A DNA stretch of 52,756 nt from Eubacteriales Family XIII. Incertae Sedis bacterium (GTDB lineage Bacteria; Bacillota; Clostridia; Peptostreptococcales; Anaerovoracaceae): the NCBI GenBank assembly GCA_031264295.1, contig JAISED010000024.1:1-52756 (forward strand). The letters run 5' to 3'. Positions 1 to 8,658 of the stretch are shown piece after piece (within the stretch, counting starts at the first letter, position 1; every line of letters starts with the position of its first letter). The position numbers were made by a program, and so were the translations under genes. Below the pieces are notes generated by a model that searched no databases, was not told where the DNA came from, and saw nothing but the letters and a program-made list of their open reading frames with translations.

Positions 1-1
1 A

Positions 2-313
2 GTGATCCAATTGTCGTCATTCCTTGATAACCATTTTATTATAGGAATGTTCCTTAGTCCCATTGGCATATTCGCTCTGCATTTAGTAATCAATCTAATT
101 TCGACGATTAGGCGAAAAATAGATCTTTTTTTCGAGATGTCGATCGCGCTGGCTGTATGGGCGCTCATTTATTTTATTAACGCAATATACGGAGAGCCGG
201 GATTTGTAGATCTTTCGCTGCTTCACTTGATGTATCTATTCACAATCTTATGGCTCCTTATTGCAGAAGTGATCTTCTATAGCAGGAACGAAAGCAGCTG
301 CGTAGGCATATAA
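2..313 (+). CDS. Small hydrophobic membrane protein, probably cut at the left edge
   Basis: I do not recognise this family. The frame is open to the first bases of the window, and GTG at position 2 is the only start seen, so the true start may lie upstream. The readable 103 residues contain about three hydrophobic helices (near residues 12-34, 45-62 and 72-92), separated by a basic loop (TIRRKIDLFF) and an acidic loop (YGEPGFVDLS). This suggests an integral cytoplasmic-membrane protein. The last residues are polar (SRNESSCVGI). It ends three bases before the stop of the convergent SLH gene, with no clear terminator between them. No function is assigned. Confidence 0.5.
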   Translation: MIQLSSFLDNHFIIGMFLSPIGIFALHLVINLISTIRRKIDLFFEMSIALAVWALIYFINAIYGEPGFVDLSLLHLMYLFTILWLLIAEVIFYSRNESSCVGI

Positions 314-316
314 ACA

Positions 317-2413
317 TCATTCCGAAACCTGCACAATATTGAATACCACAACAGCGGACTCCGCGTTGGACATCTCCCTGTCGCCGTTGAAGTTACCAGC
401 CGTATCGCCCTTCATAATCTGCAGCACCTTCGCTATAGCTACATATCCCTTATACTCATCGCTGATGGCATCACCGTAAGGATTTACAAATATCTCTGAA
501 TAGATCGCCAGATCATCGTAGCCCAGCAGGCGTACCGCGAACTTAGCCGCATCATACCTCGTAAGCACGGCGCCTGGGTTCTTCTCACTCTCAAGCAGTG
601 TGTCGCTGTAGATCAAATACTCGTAGAGATCGTCCTGATCTGAAAATGTCATATATGGAGATAAAAGGAATCTAAAGAAACGTTCTTGCGTCACCTTGCC
701 TTTAGGTTCAAACAAGCCTCCTTCTACATAGTATCCGTTTTCAAACAACGTGTTTATCGTGTTTTTAGCCCAGTTCCCCTCTATATCTGTATACGGAATC
801 ACCTTGCTCGGTTCGTATGGATTCCCCCTATAATCGATCTTAGCCCCGGTGACAGGATTGATGTTAAAATCTACATTGTCCTTCCATTGATAGACCAGCG
901 CCGCAGAACCGATCTCACCTGCGCCGCTCTCGTCGTATATCTCCGAATACACCAAACCGAAATCGCCGTATTCATCGAACATTTCAAAGGCCTCAGCTGC
1001 CGGGATTATATTATTAACTGCAGGGAAGCTGATGTTATTATGCCAAGTACAATTATATCTGACGATCTCTCCGGTAAGCGGATCTACACTTACCGAAATG
1101 TTGTCGCTCGCGAAATTATATTTGCCAACCTTCCGTACAAAGTTATATGAGTACGGGGATACATACTCATACGAATCTCCTACAGGAATGTAATCGTAGT
1201 TTGAATTGTTTTCATTAAGTTCCGTCTGCTTGAACTTATTGGGAATGGTATTTTTCAAAAGTTGCGTCGCGATATCCAGTCCCTTGCTGCTGCTTATAGG
1301 CGGCTTAACGGACTGATTCATATTAACCTCACTATCACTGTAGTATGACCATGACAACACCTCGCCGCTTTTCGCGTCAACACTGGTATATGCATAGTCT
1401 CCCGCTTCGTTTTCATAGTCAATGCTCCAGATGAACGTCTTTTCGTCACCATACCTTGAACCGAGATATGAATATGTGGGTTTCATTTTCAACAGCTTCG
1501 GGAAGAGCGAAGCCGTTTTCGACTGCGCCTGCGAACTGCTTATAAGATTTGCCACGCCGCTTACCGCGCTCAGTTCCACTTCATCCAGATAACCGCTGTC
1601 AACAATTTGGGTCTCCCCATCATACCATCTGGCGGCGCCATATCCATAAGGTAAGCCTACATTGAGAGTCTGAAGCGGCTTGCCTGTCTTAGCGTCTATC
1701 CCTGTGTACGGTTTTGCTATGACATAGGCAGGAAAAACATTGAGTTTCATTTCCTCGTAATCATACCACGATTGGTATTCTATTTCCAATCCGCCTGAAC
1801 TTAAATAGTTAGCCTCCGCGCTTTTCTCTGATATCAGCCCCGACGTAGATGGCAGACTCTCATTAAAATCTATGCCGCTCCAACTATACTCCGTAATCTC
1901 GCCCGTATAGTTATCCACCGTTACAGTCGCAATCACAAATGTAACAGGAATGCCTGCCTCTTCCAAAACGTATATGAACTCGTGACCATATGAGTCACTT
2001 CCACCCCGATCCGTCAATTTCATTTTTGCGGCAAGCGTAGGGTTATTCGCTTTGAGAAAATTCTCAGCAGTCACGGCCGCCATTTCACGGGTAACGGTTC
2101 CAAGTCCTTTTAAATCAGAGCTTGCATCATAGAAATAATACGCTGTCATATAATTGCCGTACACCGACGCGCTGACGCCCATGTCATAATCCTTATCATT
2201 CCATGACAACCAGAAAACTCGCTGGGATTGCTCCACATCATCTACGTCTCTACTATAATCGAATTCCGTCAATTCCGCCGGGATGTTCACAAGGCTTTTC
2301 ACCTTAAGTATAGCCGCCTCGAGTCCCTTACTCCTGTTCTCCGCGGCCAAAGCCGGAACCACAGTAGAAATAACAAGCGCCGCACATAGCAGCAAACTCA
2401 TCAATTTTTTCAT
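317..2413 (-). CDS. Exported YcdB/YcdC-domain protein with C-terminal SLH domain (paralogue 1)
   Basis: A 698-residue exported protein. ATG at 2413 was chosen because AGAGG lies about 9 bases upstream and the protein then starts with a classic signal peptide (MKKLMSLLLCAALV, ending near ALAAENR). The body holds several YcdB/YcdC-type repeats, each closing with a Gly-Glu or Gly-Ala turn such as VDNYTGEITEY, VDAKSGEVLSW, VDPLTGEIVRY and NPVTGAKIDY. The last ~150 residues carry S-layer homology motifs (YTDIEGNWAKNTINTL and MKGDTAGNFNGDREMSNAES), which in this family bind cell-wall polymers. It is therefore probably wall-attached. YcdB domains have no firmly known activity. It is closely similar along its whole length to the gene at 3316-5622, including part of the upstream region, so the pair arose by tandem duplication. 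Confidence 0.85.
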   Translation of the reverse strand: MKKLMSLLLCAALVISTVVPALAAENRSKGLEAAILKVKSLVNIPAELTEFDYSRDVDDVEQSQRVFWLSWNDKDYDMGVSASVYGNYMTAYYFYDASSDLKGLGTVTREMAAVTAENFLKANNPTLAAKMKLTDRGGSDSYGHEFIYVLEEAGIPVTFVIATVTVDNYTGEITEYSWSGIDFNESLPSTSGLISEKSAEANYLSSGGLEIEYQSWYDYEEMKLNVFPAYVIAKPYTGIDAKTGKPLQTLNVGLPYGYGAARWYDGETQIVDSGYLDEVELSAVSGVANLISSSQAQSKTASLFPKLLKMKPTYSYLGSRYGDEKTFIWSIDYENEAGDYAYTSVDAKSGEVLSWSYYSDSEVNMNQSVKPPISSSKGLDIATQLLKNTIPNKFKQTELNENNSNYDYIPVGDSYEYVSPYSYNFVRKVGKYNFASDNISVSVDPLTGEIVRYNCTWHNNISFPAVNNIIPAAEAFEMFDEYGDFGLVYSEIYDESGAGEIGSAALVYQWKDNVDFNINPVTGAKIDYRGNPYEPSKVIPYTDIEGNWAKNTINTLFENGYYVEGGLFEPKGKVTQERFFRFLLSPYMTFSDQDDLYEYLIYSDTLLESEKNPGAVLTRYDAAKFAVRLLGYDDLAIYSEIFVNPYGDAISDEYKGYVAIAKVLQIMKGDTAGNFNGDREMSNAESAVVVFNIVQVSE

Positions 2414-2652
2414 AACCAATAACCTCTTTCTTTCTCCATAGGCGCTATAGCACCTATACCAAAGCTGTCTTAGGCGCGCCAACCGCTGTTCTTACTTGGT
2501 GGCGCTTCAAGCCTAATCTTCTAATAAACGACAGCGCTTCAAGCACAATCTTATATTAGACGACGACGCTCCAGAATAAGTTCCCTATTTGGTATTAATA
2601 TTTAACTAAGTTTAATCGAGCCAGAGCTACATAATAATAACTGTTTTTCTCG

Positions 2653-2681
2653 TTGACATATCAATGCGCCCGTGCTATTGT
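2653..2681 (+). promoter_or_regulatory. Sigma-A-type promoter for the cysteine-cluster gene
   Basis: TTGACA at 2653-2658 and TATTGT at 2676-2681 are separated by 17 bases. Transcription would start near 2688, leaving a leader of about 48 bases before the ATG at 2736. Confidence 0.55.
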
Positions 2682-2735
2682 GATACTTGTGATGGCCGTA
2701 ATACTAATATTAAATAATCTGCGGATGGAGGTACT

Positions 2736-3335
2736 ATGCGCGTTCAAAGGGAATCATATATGTCTCCGATAAGGAGTACCATCAGCGTGCGTGCATACGC
2801 CGCGATATACAGACTCCTGAACAGAGTGTCGCCTGTGGACGGCGACTGTGGTCTTCTTTGCGGCAGTGTATGCTGCCGCGCCGAGGATGAAGATAGAACG
2901 CAGAATCTGGGTATATATCTGCTGCCGGGTGAAGACGCCTTATTCACCAAAGATGAGGACTGGCTGGAATGGGATTTCTCCAGGGCAGAGGATTCGGATT
3001 TCCCCGATTCCTGGAACGGTATAGTGTATTTCATAAAATGCGAAGGTCCTGATACCTGCCGCCGTGAGACGCGTCCATTGCAGTGCCGTTTTTTCCCTCT
3101 CGCCCCTCATCTGACTAAGGAGGGTCAGCTTAATATGATCCTGTATCCGGATAACGCCCTTCCCTACAGATGCCCCCTCATAAAAAATAAAATCCCGTTA
3201 TCACAGGATTTTATCAAGGCTTCTTATACTGTATGGCGTCGTCTTATCGACGACCCGCTGATACGCGATCTCGTAGAATACGATTCCGCGTACCGCAGGA
3301 AGTCGAAATTGACGTTCATTTATCCTCATCGCTGA
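2736..3335 (+). CDS. YkgJ-like cysteine-cluster protein
   Basis: A 199-residue protein with the cysteine spacing of the YkgJ / zinc- or iron-chelating cluster family. The visible cysteines are in CGLLCGSVCC near residues 36-45, CEGPDTC near 107-113, PLQCRFFPLAP near 121, and RCPLI near 149. The C-RFFPL-P segment is typical of the family, whose members are thought to bind a metal; the biological role is unknown. A GGAGG site sits 5 bases before the ATG at 2736, and a good promoter precedes it. It lies between two tandem SLH paralogues in the opposite orientation. Its last 20 bases overlap the 3' end of the second paralogue. Confidence 0.75.
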   Translation: MRVQRESYMSPIRSTISVRAYAAIYRLLNRVSPVDGDCGLLCGSVCCRAEDEDRTQNLGIYLLPGEDALFTKDEDWLEWDFSRAEDSDFPDSWNGIVYFIKCEGPDTCRRETRPLQCRFFPLAPHLTKEGQLNMILYPDNALPYRCPLIKNKIPLSQDFIKASYTVWRRLIDDPLIRDLVEYDSAYRRKSKLTFIYPHR

Positions 3336-5622
3336 TCTCAGCCGCGGGCATAGCCGGCGCCACAGTCGCCGGCATCGTCATCGTCATGCTGGTACTGCCA
3401 AATCCGCCGCCGCTTGAACTGCCGCCGCTGGCTCTGTATTGGATGGGGCTGGGCACAGGTCTGCGTCCTGCCAGCGTCACCTCTACCTGGGCTATATTGA
3501 ACACTACAACAGCGGACTCCGCGTTGGACAGTTCCCTATCTCCATTGAAATTACCCGCCGTATCGCCTTTCATAATCTGCAGCGCCTTCGCGATAGCCAC
3601 ATGTCCCTTATAATCATCGCTGATCTCGTCGCCGTAAGGATTTACGAAAATCTCGGGATAGAGCGCCAGATCCGCATAGTTCAGTAAACGTACCGCGAAC
3701 TTCGCTACATCGTACCTCGTAAGCGTGGCGGCAGGGTTCTTCTCACTCTCAAGCAGTATGCCCCTGTTGATCAAATACTCGTAAAGGTCGTCCTGATTGG
3801 AAAATCTCATATTCGGCGACAACAGGAAACTGAAGAAACGCGCCTGCGTCACATTGCTTTTCGGTTCAAACAAGCCGCCTTCTACATAATATCCGTTTTC
3901 AAACAGTGTGTTTATCGTATTTTTAGCCCAGTGCCCATCTATATCCGTATACGGAATAACCCTGCTCGGCTCATATTCTCTTCCCTGATAATCGATCTTA
4001 GCTCCCGTGATGGGATTGATGTTAAAATCTACGCTGCTCATCCACTGATACACCAGAGCCTCTTTATATCCGTAATCCGGAGAAACCGGTACGACTATGT
4101 TTTTAGTAGATGTGGGCTTTGCATCACTCGCGTCGTTCTCGTCCACGATCACCGCATACGCCAGATTAAAATCAGCGTATTCATCGAATATCTCAAACGC
4201 GGAGCTTGCGGAGATCGGATTATTCACCGCCGGAAACCGAGCGTTATTATGCCATGTGCAGTTATAGCTGATGATTTCACCCGTAAAGGCATCCACGCTT
4301 ACCGAAATATTGTCGCTCGCGAAATTATAGCCGCCGACCTTCCGAACAAAGTTATATGAGTACGGGGATGTGTATTCTTCCAGTAATGGTACGTATCCGT
4401 AGTTAGAGTTGTTTTCATTCAACTCAGCCTGCTTGAACTTATCGGGAATGGTCTTTTTTAAAAGCTCCGTCGCGATATCAAGCCCTCGGCTGCTGCTTAT
4501 AGGCTGTTTACCGGAGCGATTCACCGCGCTATCATTGTCATGATAGCGCGACCATGACAAGACCTCGCCGCTTGCCGCGTCCACGCTTGTATAAGCGTAG
4601 TCCCCGGCCTCGTTTTCATAGTCAATGCTCCATGTGAAGGCCTTTTCATCGTCATACCTGGAGTTCAGATATGAATGTGTGAGCTTCATTTTCGAGAGCT
4701 CCGGGAAGATCGCGGCTGCCTTTGAGTGCGCTTGCGAGCTGCTAAGGAGATTCGCCGCGCCGTTTACCGCTCTCAGTTCTTCTTCACTTAGTGAAACTCC
4801 CATGTCGGCGGAAGCGGCTTCAGGCATCGCCCCTCTGGCTGCATTGCTGTAACGTATACCGGCGTTGAAAAGCTGAACCGGTTTGCCTGTCTTTGCGTCT
4901 ATACCATTGTAAGGTTTCGCTATGACATAGGCGGGAAAAACATTGAGTTCCCTTTTTTCGTAATCATACCACGAACGGTATTCTATTTCCAAACCGCCCG
5001 AACTTAAATAGTACGCCGCCGCGCTTTTCTCTGATATAAGTCCCGTTGCGGACGGCAAACTCTTGTTAAAGTCCGCACTATTCCAATTATAACTCGTAAT
5101 CTCACCCGTATGGTTGTCAACCGTTATATTAGCCGTCACAAAGTTAACGGGAATTCCGGCCTCCTCCATAATATACATGAACTCGTGACCGTATGCGTCA
5201 CTCCCGCCCTGATCCGACAATTCCATTTTTGCGGCAAGCGTCGGGTTGTTGGCTTTGAGAAAATTCTCTGCGATCACGGAAGCCATTTCACGGGTGACGG
5301 TTCCAAGTCCTTTGGCCTCGCCATCATTCCGGTTATTATAGGTATAGTAAGATGTCATATAATCGCCGTTCACCGTCGCGTTGATATTTCTATTATACTC
5401 TTTGTCATGCCATGAAAGCCAAAATGTGAGCTGGGATTTCTCACCTTCGTTTTCGCTCACTTCGTACTTGAATTCCGTCAATTCCACTGGGATGTTCACA
5501 ATGCTTTTCACCTTAAGTATAGCGGTTTCAAGTTCTTTGCTCCTGTTATCCGCGGCCAGAGCCGGAACCACAGTCGAAATAACAAGTGCCGCGCACAGCA
5601 GCAAGCTCATCATTTTTTTCAT
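3316..5622 (-). CDS. Exported YcdB/YcdC-domain protein with SLH domain (paralogue 2)
   Basis: A 768-residue paralogue of the gene at 317-2413. ATG at 5622 has GGAGG 9 bases upstream and gives a nearly identical signal peptide (MKKMMSLLLCAALVIS). The YcdB-type repeats are the same (VDNHTGEITSY, VDAASGEVLSW, VDAFTGEIISY, NPITGAKIDY), as is the SLH region (YTDIDGHWAKNTINTL). Two things differ from paralogue 1. There is an insertion of about 15-20 residues in the last third (around DASDAKPTSTKNIVV). There is also a C-terminal extension of roughly 50 residues rich in Ser, Gly, Met and Thr (SGGSSSGGGFGS) after the last SLH motif. That tail is encoded antisense to the end of the cysteine-cluster gene, so it may have been gained when the stop codon was lost. 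It is predicted to be exported and wall-bound, with unknown activity. Confidence 0.85.
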   Translation of the reverse strand: MKKMMSLLLCAALVISTVVPALAADNRSKELETAILKVKSIVNIPVELTEFKYEVSENEGEKSQLTFWLSWHDKEYNRNINATVNGDYMTSYYTYNNRNDGEAKGLGTVTREMASVIAENFLKANNPTLAAKMELSDQGGSDAYGHEFMYIMEEAGIPVNFVTANITVDNHTGEITSYNWNSADFNKSLPSATGLISEKSAAAYYLSSGGLEIEYRSWYDYEKRELNVFPAYVIAKPYNGIDAKTGKPVQLFNAGIRYSNAARGAMPEAASADMGVSLSEEELRAVNGAANLLSSSQAHSKAAAIFPELSKMKLTHSYLNSRYDDEKAFTWSIDYENEAGDYAYTSVDAASGEVLSWSRYHDNDSAVNRSGKQPISSSRGLDIATELLKKTIPDKFKQAELNENNSNYGYVPLLEEYTSPYSYNFVRKVGGYNFASDNISVSVDAFTGEIISYNCTWHNNARFPAVNNPISASSAFEIFDEYADFNLAYAVIVDENDASDAKPTSTKNIVVPVSPDYGYKEALVYQWMSSVDFNINPITGAKIDYQGREYEPSRVIPYTDIDGHWAKNTINTLFENGYYVEGGLFEPKSNVTQARFFSFLLSPNMRFSNQDDLYEYLINRGILLESEKNPAATLTRYDVAKFAVRLLNYADLALYPEIFVNPYGDEISDDYKGHVAIAKALQIMKGDTAGNFNGDRELSNAESAVVVFNIAQVEVTLAGRRPVPSPIQYRASGGSSSGGGFGSTSMTMTMPATVAPAMPAAEISDEDK

Positions 5623-5827
5623 AGTAATAACCTCCTTCTTTTTCTCCATAGGCGCTATAGACGCAGCGTCTATACCGATTTCGGCGCGCTAGCGGCTGTT
5701 TTGCACCGGCGGCCGTTTTATTTAGGCGGCGCTCCTTCAAGCGTCACATTCTGTTAGGCGGCGATAGGCGCCGTCTTTTGTTAGACGGCGGCGCTGCGAA
5801 ATAAGTTCCGCCTGAGCAGTAATAAAT
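5623..5827 (-). other. Structured upstream region shared by the two SLH paralogues
   Basis: This stretch has no gene. It is recognisably similar to 2414-2590, upstream of paralogue 1; both share ATAGGCGCTATAG next to the ribosome site and AATAAGTTCC at the distal end. The region is rich in short inverted repeats, for example a perfect 19-bp palindrome TATAGACGCAGCGTCTATA at 5656-5674. At the same place paralogue 1 has an imperfect palindrome at 2438-2457. The similarity stops just beyond AATAAGTTCC, which probably marks the end of the duplicated unit. I could not pick a convincing -35/-10 pair here. Confidence 0.5.
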
Positions 5828-5851
5828 TTCCCCGCCGCAAGCGACGGGGAA
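5828..5851 (-). terminator. Terminator hairpin downstream of exonuclease III
   Basis: On the minus strand the arms CCCCGTCGC and GCGGCGGGG pair through nine bases with one G-U, followed by AAATTTATTA. It lies about 85 bases after the exonuclease III stop codon. Confidence 0.5.
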
Positions 5852-5935
5852 TAATAGTCTATGGAAACTTATAATCCTGAGTTAACTATAAAACCATGCC
5901 GCACATCTTCGACGCAGCGTCAGGGTTTTTAAGTA

Positions 5936-6694
5936 TTAAATATCTACAGTGAGCAAGACAGGGCAATGATCACTGCCCATTACATCCTTTAGTATTTTCA
6001 CATCCTTAATGCGTTCTTTGACCCTATCAGATATCACAAAATAGTCAATACGCCATCCTGTGTTATTTGCTCGGGCATTAGCCCTGTAAGACCACCACGT
6101 GTATGCGCCTTCCGTATCGGGATAGAGATATCTGAAACAGTCAATAAATCCGGATTTCAGAAGCTCGCCGAACTTTTCACGCTCTTGATCGGAGAACCCT
6201 GCGTTGCCTCTGTTCGTCCTGGGATTCTTGAGGTCTATTTCATTATGAGCGACGTTGAGATCTCCGCACAGAATCACGGGTTTCTTTGCATCCAGCTTCA
6301 TCAAATACGCCCGTTTCGCGTCCTCCCAGTCCATACGGTAGTCTATCCGCGCCAGTCCGTCCTGAGCGTTCGGCGTGTACTCTGTAACCAGATAATAACC
6401 GTCATACTCCAGCGTGACGACACGCCCCTCAGTATCATGCCCCTCAGCGTCAATGTCATAATGAACGGACAGGGGCGCCTCCCGTGTGAAGATCGCTGTT
6501 CCCGAATATCCCTTCTTGATCGCGCTGTTCCAGTATTGACTGTAACCGGGCAAGTCAACGACGGCCTGTCCCTGCTGCATCTTTGTTTCCTGAACACAAA
6601 ACGCGTCGGCGCCTGTTTCAGCGCAGAACTCAAGAAAGCCCTTACCCAGCGCTGACCTGAGTCCGTTTACATTCCATGTGATAATCCTTTTCAA
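5936..6694 (-). CDS. xth: Exodeoxyribonuclease III (AP endonuclease)
   Basis: A 252-residue enzyme of the exonuclease III / APE1 family, which cuts DNA at abasic sites and removes 3'-blocking groups in base-excision repair. All family motifs are present in order: ITWNVNGLRSA at the N-terminus, FCVQETKMQ (metal-binding Glu), YSGTAIFTR, VILCGDLNVAHNEIDL (catalytic Asp-Asn), WWSYRANARANNTGWRIDYF and GSDHCPVLL (catalytic Asp-His). The start is set at TTG 6694, not an upstream in-frame ATG, because the family begins with this KRIITWN strand and AAGGAG lies 11 bases upstream. The TTG overlaps the stop of the MATE gene in a TTGA junction, implying translational coupling. Confidence 0.93.
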   Translation of the reverse strand: MKRIITWNVNGLRSALGKGFLEFCAETGADAFCVQETKMQQGQAVVDLPGYSQYWNSAIKKGYSGTAIFTREAPLSVHYDIDAEGHDTEGRVVTLEYDGYYLVTEYTPNAQDGLARIDYRMDWEDAKRAYLMKLDAKKPVILCGDLNVAHNEIDLKNPRTNRGNAGFSDQEREKFGELLKSGFIDCFRYLYPDTEGAYTWWSYRANARANNTGWRIDYFVISDRVKERIKDVKILKDVMGSDHCPVLLTVDI

Positions 6695-8019
6695 AGGTTT
6701 TTGATCTCCTTCTTGTAAATGCGTCTGACAAAAACAGTCAGTATCGCAACTGAGAATATTTCCGCCATTGGATAACAAAACCATACATAATCAACGCCCC
6801 AGAACTTCGCCAGGAAATAACAGAACGGCAGTATAAGCACCAACTGCCTCAGCAGCGACAAAATCATGCTCAGCACCCCATGTCCCAGCGCTTGAAACAG
6901 AGTTGTCGATACGATGGCGAAACCCGCTGGTATGAAACATATACTTATGATTTTGAGCGCCCTTGAACCGATGTGAAGCATGTCGGGCGACGCGTTGAAA
7001 ATATGCAGTATCTGCATAGGAAACAGCTGGAATAATACCAGTCCTATCAGCATGATGCTTATAGCGATAACGGACGCCTTCTTATAACATTCTATCAGCC
7101 GCGCCTTGTTTCTGGCGCCGAAATTGTAGCCGATAATGGGCAGCGCCCCTTGGTTGAGTCCGAAGACCGGCATGAAGATCAGCGACTGGATCCTGAAATA
7201 CACGCCCAGCACCGCTACAGCCGTCGATGTCATGCGAATGAGAATAGCGTTCATCCCGGAAATCGTGAATGACATTATCGCCTGCATTACTATTGAGGGA
7301 AGACCGACCGCGTAGATGTCTGAAAATATCTTGCGCTTCGGCTTGAAATGCTTGAAATTCAGCTTGACTGCGTGCTTGAATCTGAAAAACATAAAGAGCG
7401 CTATAGACATCGCGACAAACTGACTTATGACCGTAGCCGTGGCGGAACCGGCTATGCCCAAGGCAGGCGCGCCAAACCATCCGAATATAAGTATCGGATT
7501 CAGTATTATATTCGTCACAGCGCCGACGATGTTGAAGATCATGGGAAAGAGCATATTACCCGTAGCTTGCAGCGTCTTCTCAATGTTGATCTGCACGAAC
7601 AAGAACGGCGAACCCACCGTCACTATCGTACCGAACCTCACCGCAAATCCGATAAGTTCCGCGTCGTCCGAGAACAGGCGTATGAACGCCGCCGTACCAA
7701 GGAGTCCGAAAGCCGCGAATACGAGCCAGTTGATCACCGCTATCAATAATCCGTGCATTGCGGAATCATTGGCTTCATCAAAACGCTTCTGCCCCAAGCG
7801 CCGCGCGATCAAAGAACTCAAACCCACGCCCGTACCGACGCCTACCGATATCATAAGCATCTGTATGGGAAATACGAGCGTTACGGCTGAAAGGGCGTTT
7901 TCAGATATTCTTGAAACGAAGATACTGTCAACAATGTTGTAAAGCGCCTGTATGAGCATGGACAGCATGGCCGGAAAAGACATGGTCGCGAGCAGTTTGT
8001 TCATGGGCATTACACCCAT
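6691..8019 (-). CDS. MATE-family multidrug/cation antiporter
   Basis: A MATE transporter of about 442-454 residues with twelve predicted hydrophobic helices. Members exchange Na+ or H+ for organic cations. Family features include the opening MNKLLATMSFPAMLSML, QALYNIVDSIFVSR in the first helix pair, and GLNQGALPIIGYNFGAR at the start of the second half. The start is uncertain. ATG 8019 is the first conventional in-frame start outside rnpB but has no good ribosome site. A strong GGGAGG lies 8 bases before an in-frame ATA at 8055, which would add 12 residues (IKDSTNNTNENK) resembling the polar N-terminus of relatives as I recall them. The longer frame reaching 8106 would run into rnpB. Its stop overlaps the start of exonuclease III. 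Confidence 0.88.
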   Translation of the reverse strand: MGVMPMNKLLATMSFPAMLSMLIQALYNIVDSIFVSRISENALSAVTLVFPIQMLMISVGVGTGVGLSSLIARRLGQKRFDEANDSAMHGLLIAVINWLVFAAFGLLGTAAFIRLFSDDAELIGFAVRFGTIVTVGSPFLFVQINIEKTLQATGNMLFPMIFNIVGAVTNIILNPILIFGWFGAPALGIAGSATATVISQFVAMSIALFMFFRFKHAVKLNFKHFKPKRKIFSDIYAVGLPSIVMQAIMSFTISGMNAILIRMTSTAVAVLGVYFRIQSLIFMPVFGLNQGALPIIGYNFGARNKARLIECYKKASVIAISIMLIGLVLFQLFPMQILHIFNASPDMLHIGSRALKIISICFIPAGFAIVSTTLFQALGHGVLSMILSLLRQLVLILPFCYFLAKFWGVDYVWFCYPMAEIFSVAILTVFVRRIYKKEIKNL

Positions 8020-8095
8020 TTTGTTTTCATTTGTGTTATTTGTAGAATCTTTTATGTCCCTTACCTCCCTGAAATTAATATGATAATAAAAAAAT

Positions 8096-8471
8096 GAGCA
8101 AGCCATAAGCCGGGTTCTGTATTAAGCAATCATCTATCTAGACCTGCTGTCGCCAACAGGCTCATGCGGCCTACCTACCGGGCAGTGACGGGCAGCCACT
8201 TGACATTCCGGCGGAAAACCACCGGAAAAATACCCTGCTTGGCCTTGCTCCGGGCGGGGTTTACACGGCCGGCATGTTACCATGCCGCCGGTGAGCTCTT
8301 ACCTCACCATTTCAACCTTACCATGTCACGCGCCATAGCGCGTTCCATTACGGCGGTGTGTTTCTGTTGCACTTTCCTTAAAGTCACCTTCACCGGACGT
8401 TATCCGGCGCCCTTGCCCTGCGGAGCCCGGACTTTCCTCATGCATAAAGCACGCGATTGCCTGGCTTACTC
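8096..8471 (-). ncRNA. rnpB: RNase P RNA, bacterial type A
   Basis: The catalytic RNA of ribonuclease P, which matures tRNA 5' ends. Read on the minus strand it contains the conserved GAGGAAAGTCCGGGCTCC box near the 5' end, GGTAAGAGCTCACCGG in the middle and AGAACCCGGCTTAT near the 3' end. The ends GAGTAAGCC and GGCTTGCTC pair to form helix P1, giving about 376 bases. A run of seven T follows immediately and would terminate transcription. The MATE gene starts downstream on the same strand. Confidence 0.95.
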
Positions 8472-8482
8472 ACACAAATAAT

Positions 8483-8512
8483 AGTATATCACAAAAAGTG
8501 GCGAATAGTCAA
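8483..8512 (-). promoter_or_regulatory. Promoter of rnpB
   Basis: On the minus strand TTGACT (8512-8507) and TATACT (8488-8483) are 18 bases apart. They place the start of transcription about 5-8 bases after the -10, at the predicted 5' end of RNase P RNA. Confidence 0.65.
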
Positions 8513-8611
8513 AAATTCTTCACCGCCTTTTCTGCAGAAAAATCAGCACTGTTGTTCTGTGTGTGTTCTGTGTGAAGGTTGCTAGTTTGCCTCCCTACTT
8601 ACGCTATCATG

Positions 8612-8640
8612 TTGACTATGGCGTTATATTGTGGTATGAT
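8612..8640 (+). promoter_or_regulatory. Strong promoter of the RelB/DinJ-type antitoxin
   Basis: TTGACT (8612-8617) and TATGAT (8635-8640) are spaced by 17 bases. The predicted transcript starts near 8646, almost on the GAGG ribosome site (8647-8650), so the leader is only about a dozen bases. Confidence 0.65.
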
Positions 8641-8658
8641 GCTGGTGAGGTGATGAAG

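Noticed and set aside
8164-8481. Plus-strand open frame of 105 codons
   Set aside because: It lies inside the RNase P RNA gene and has no protein-like composition.
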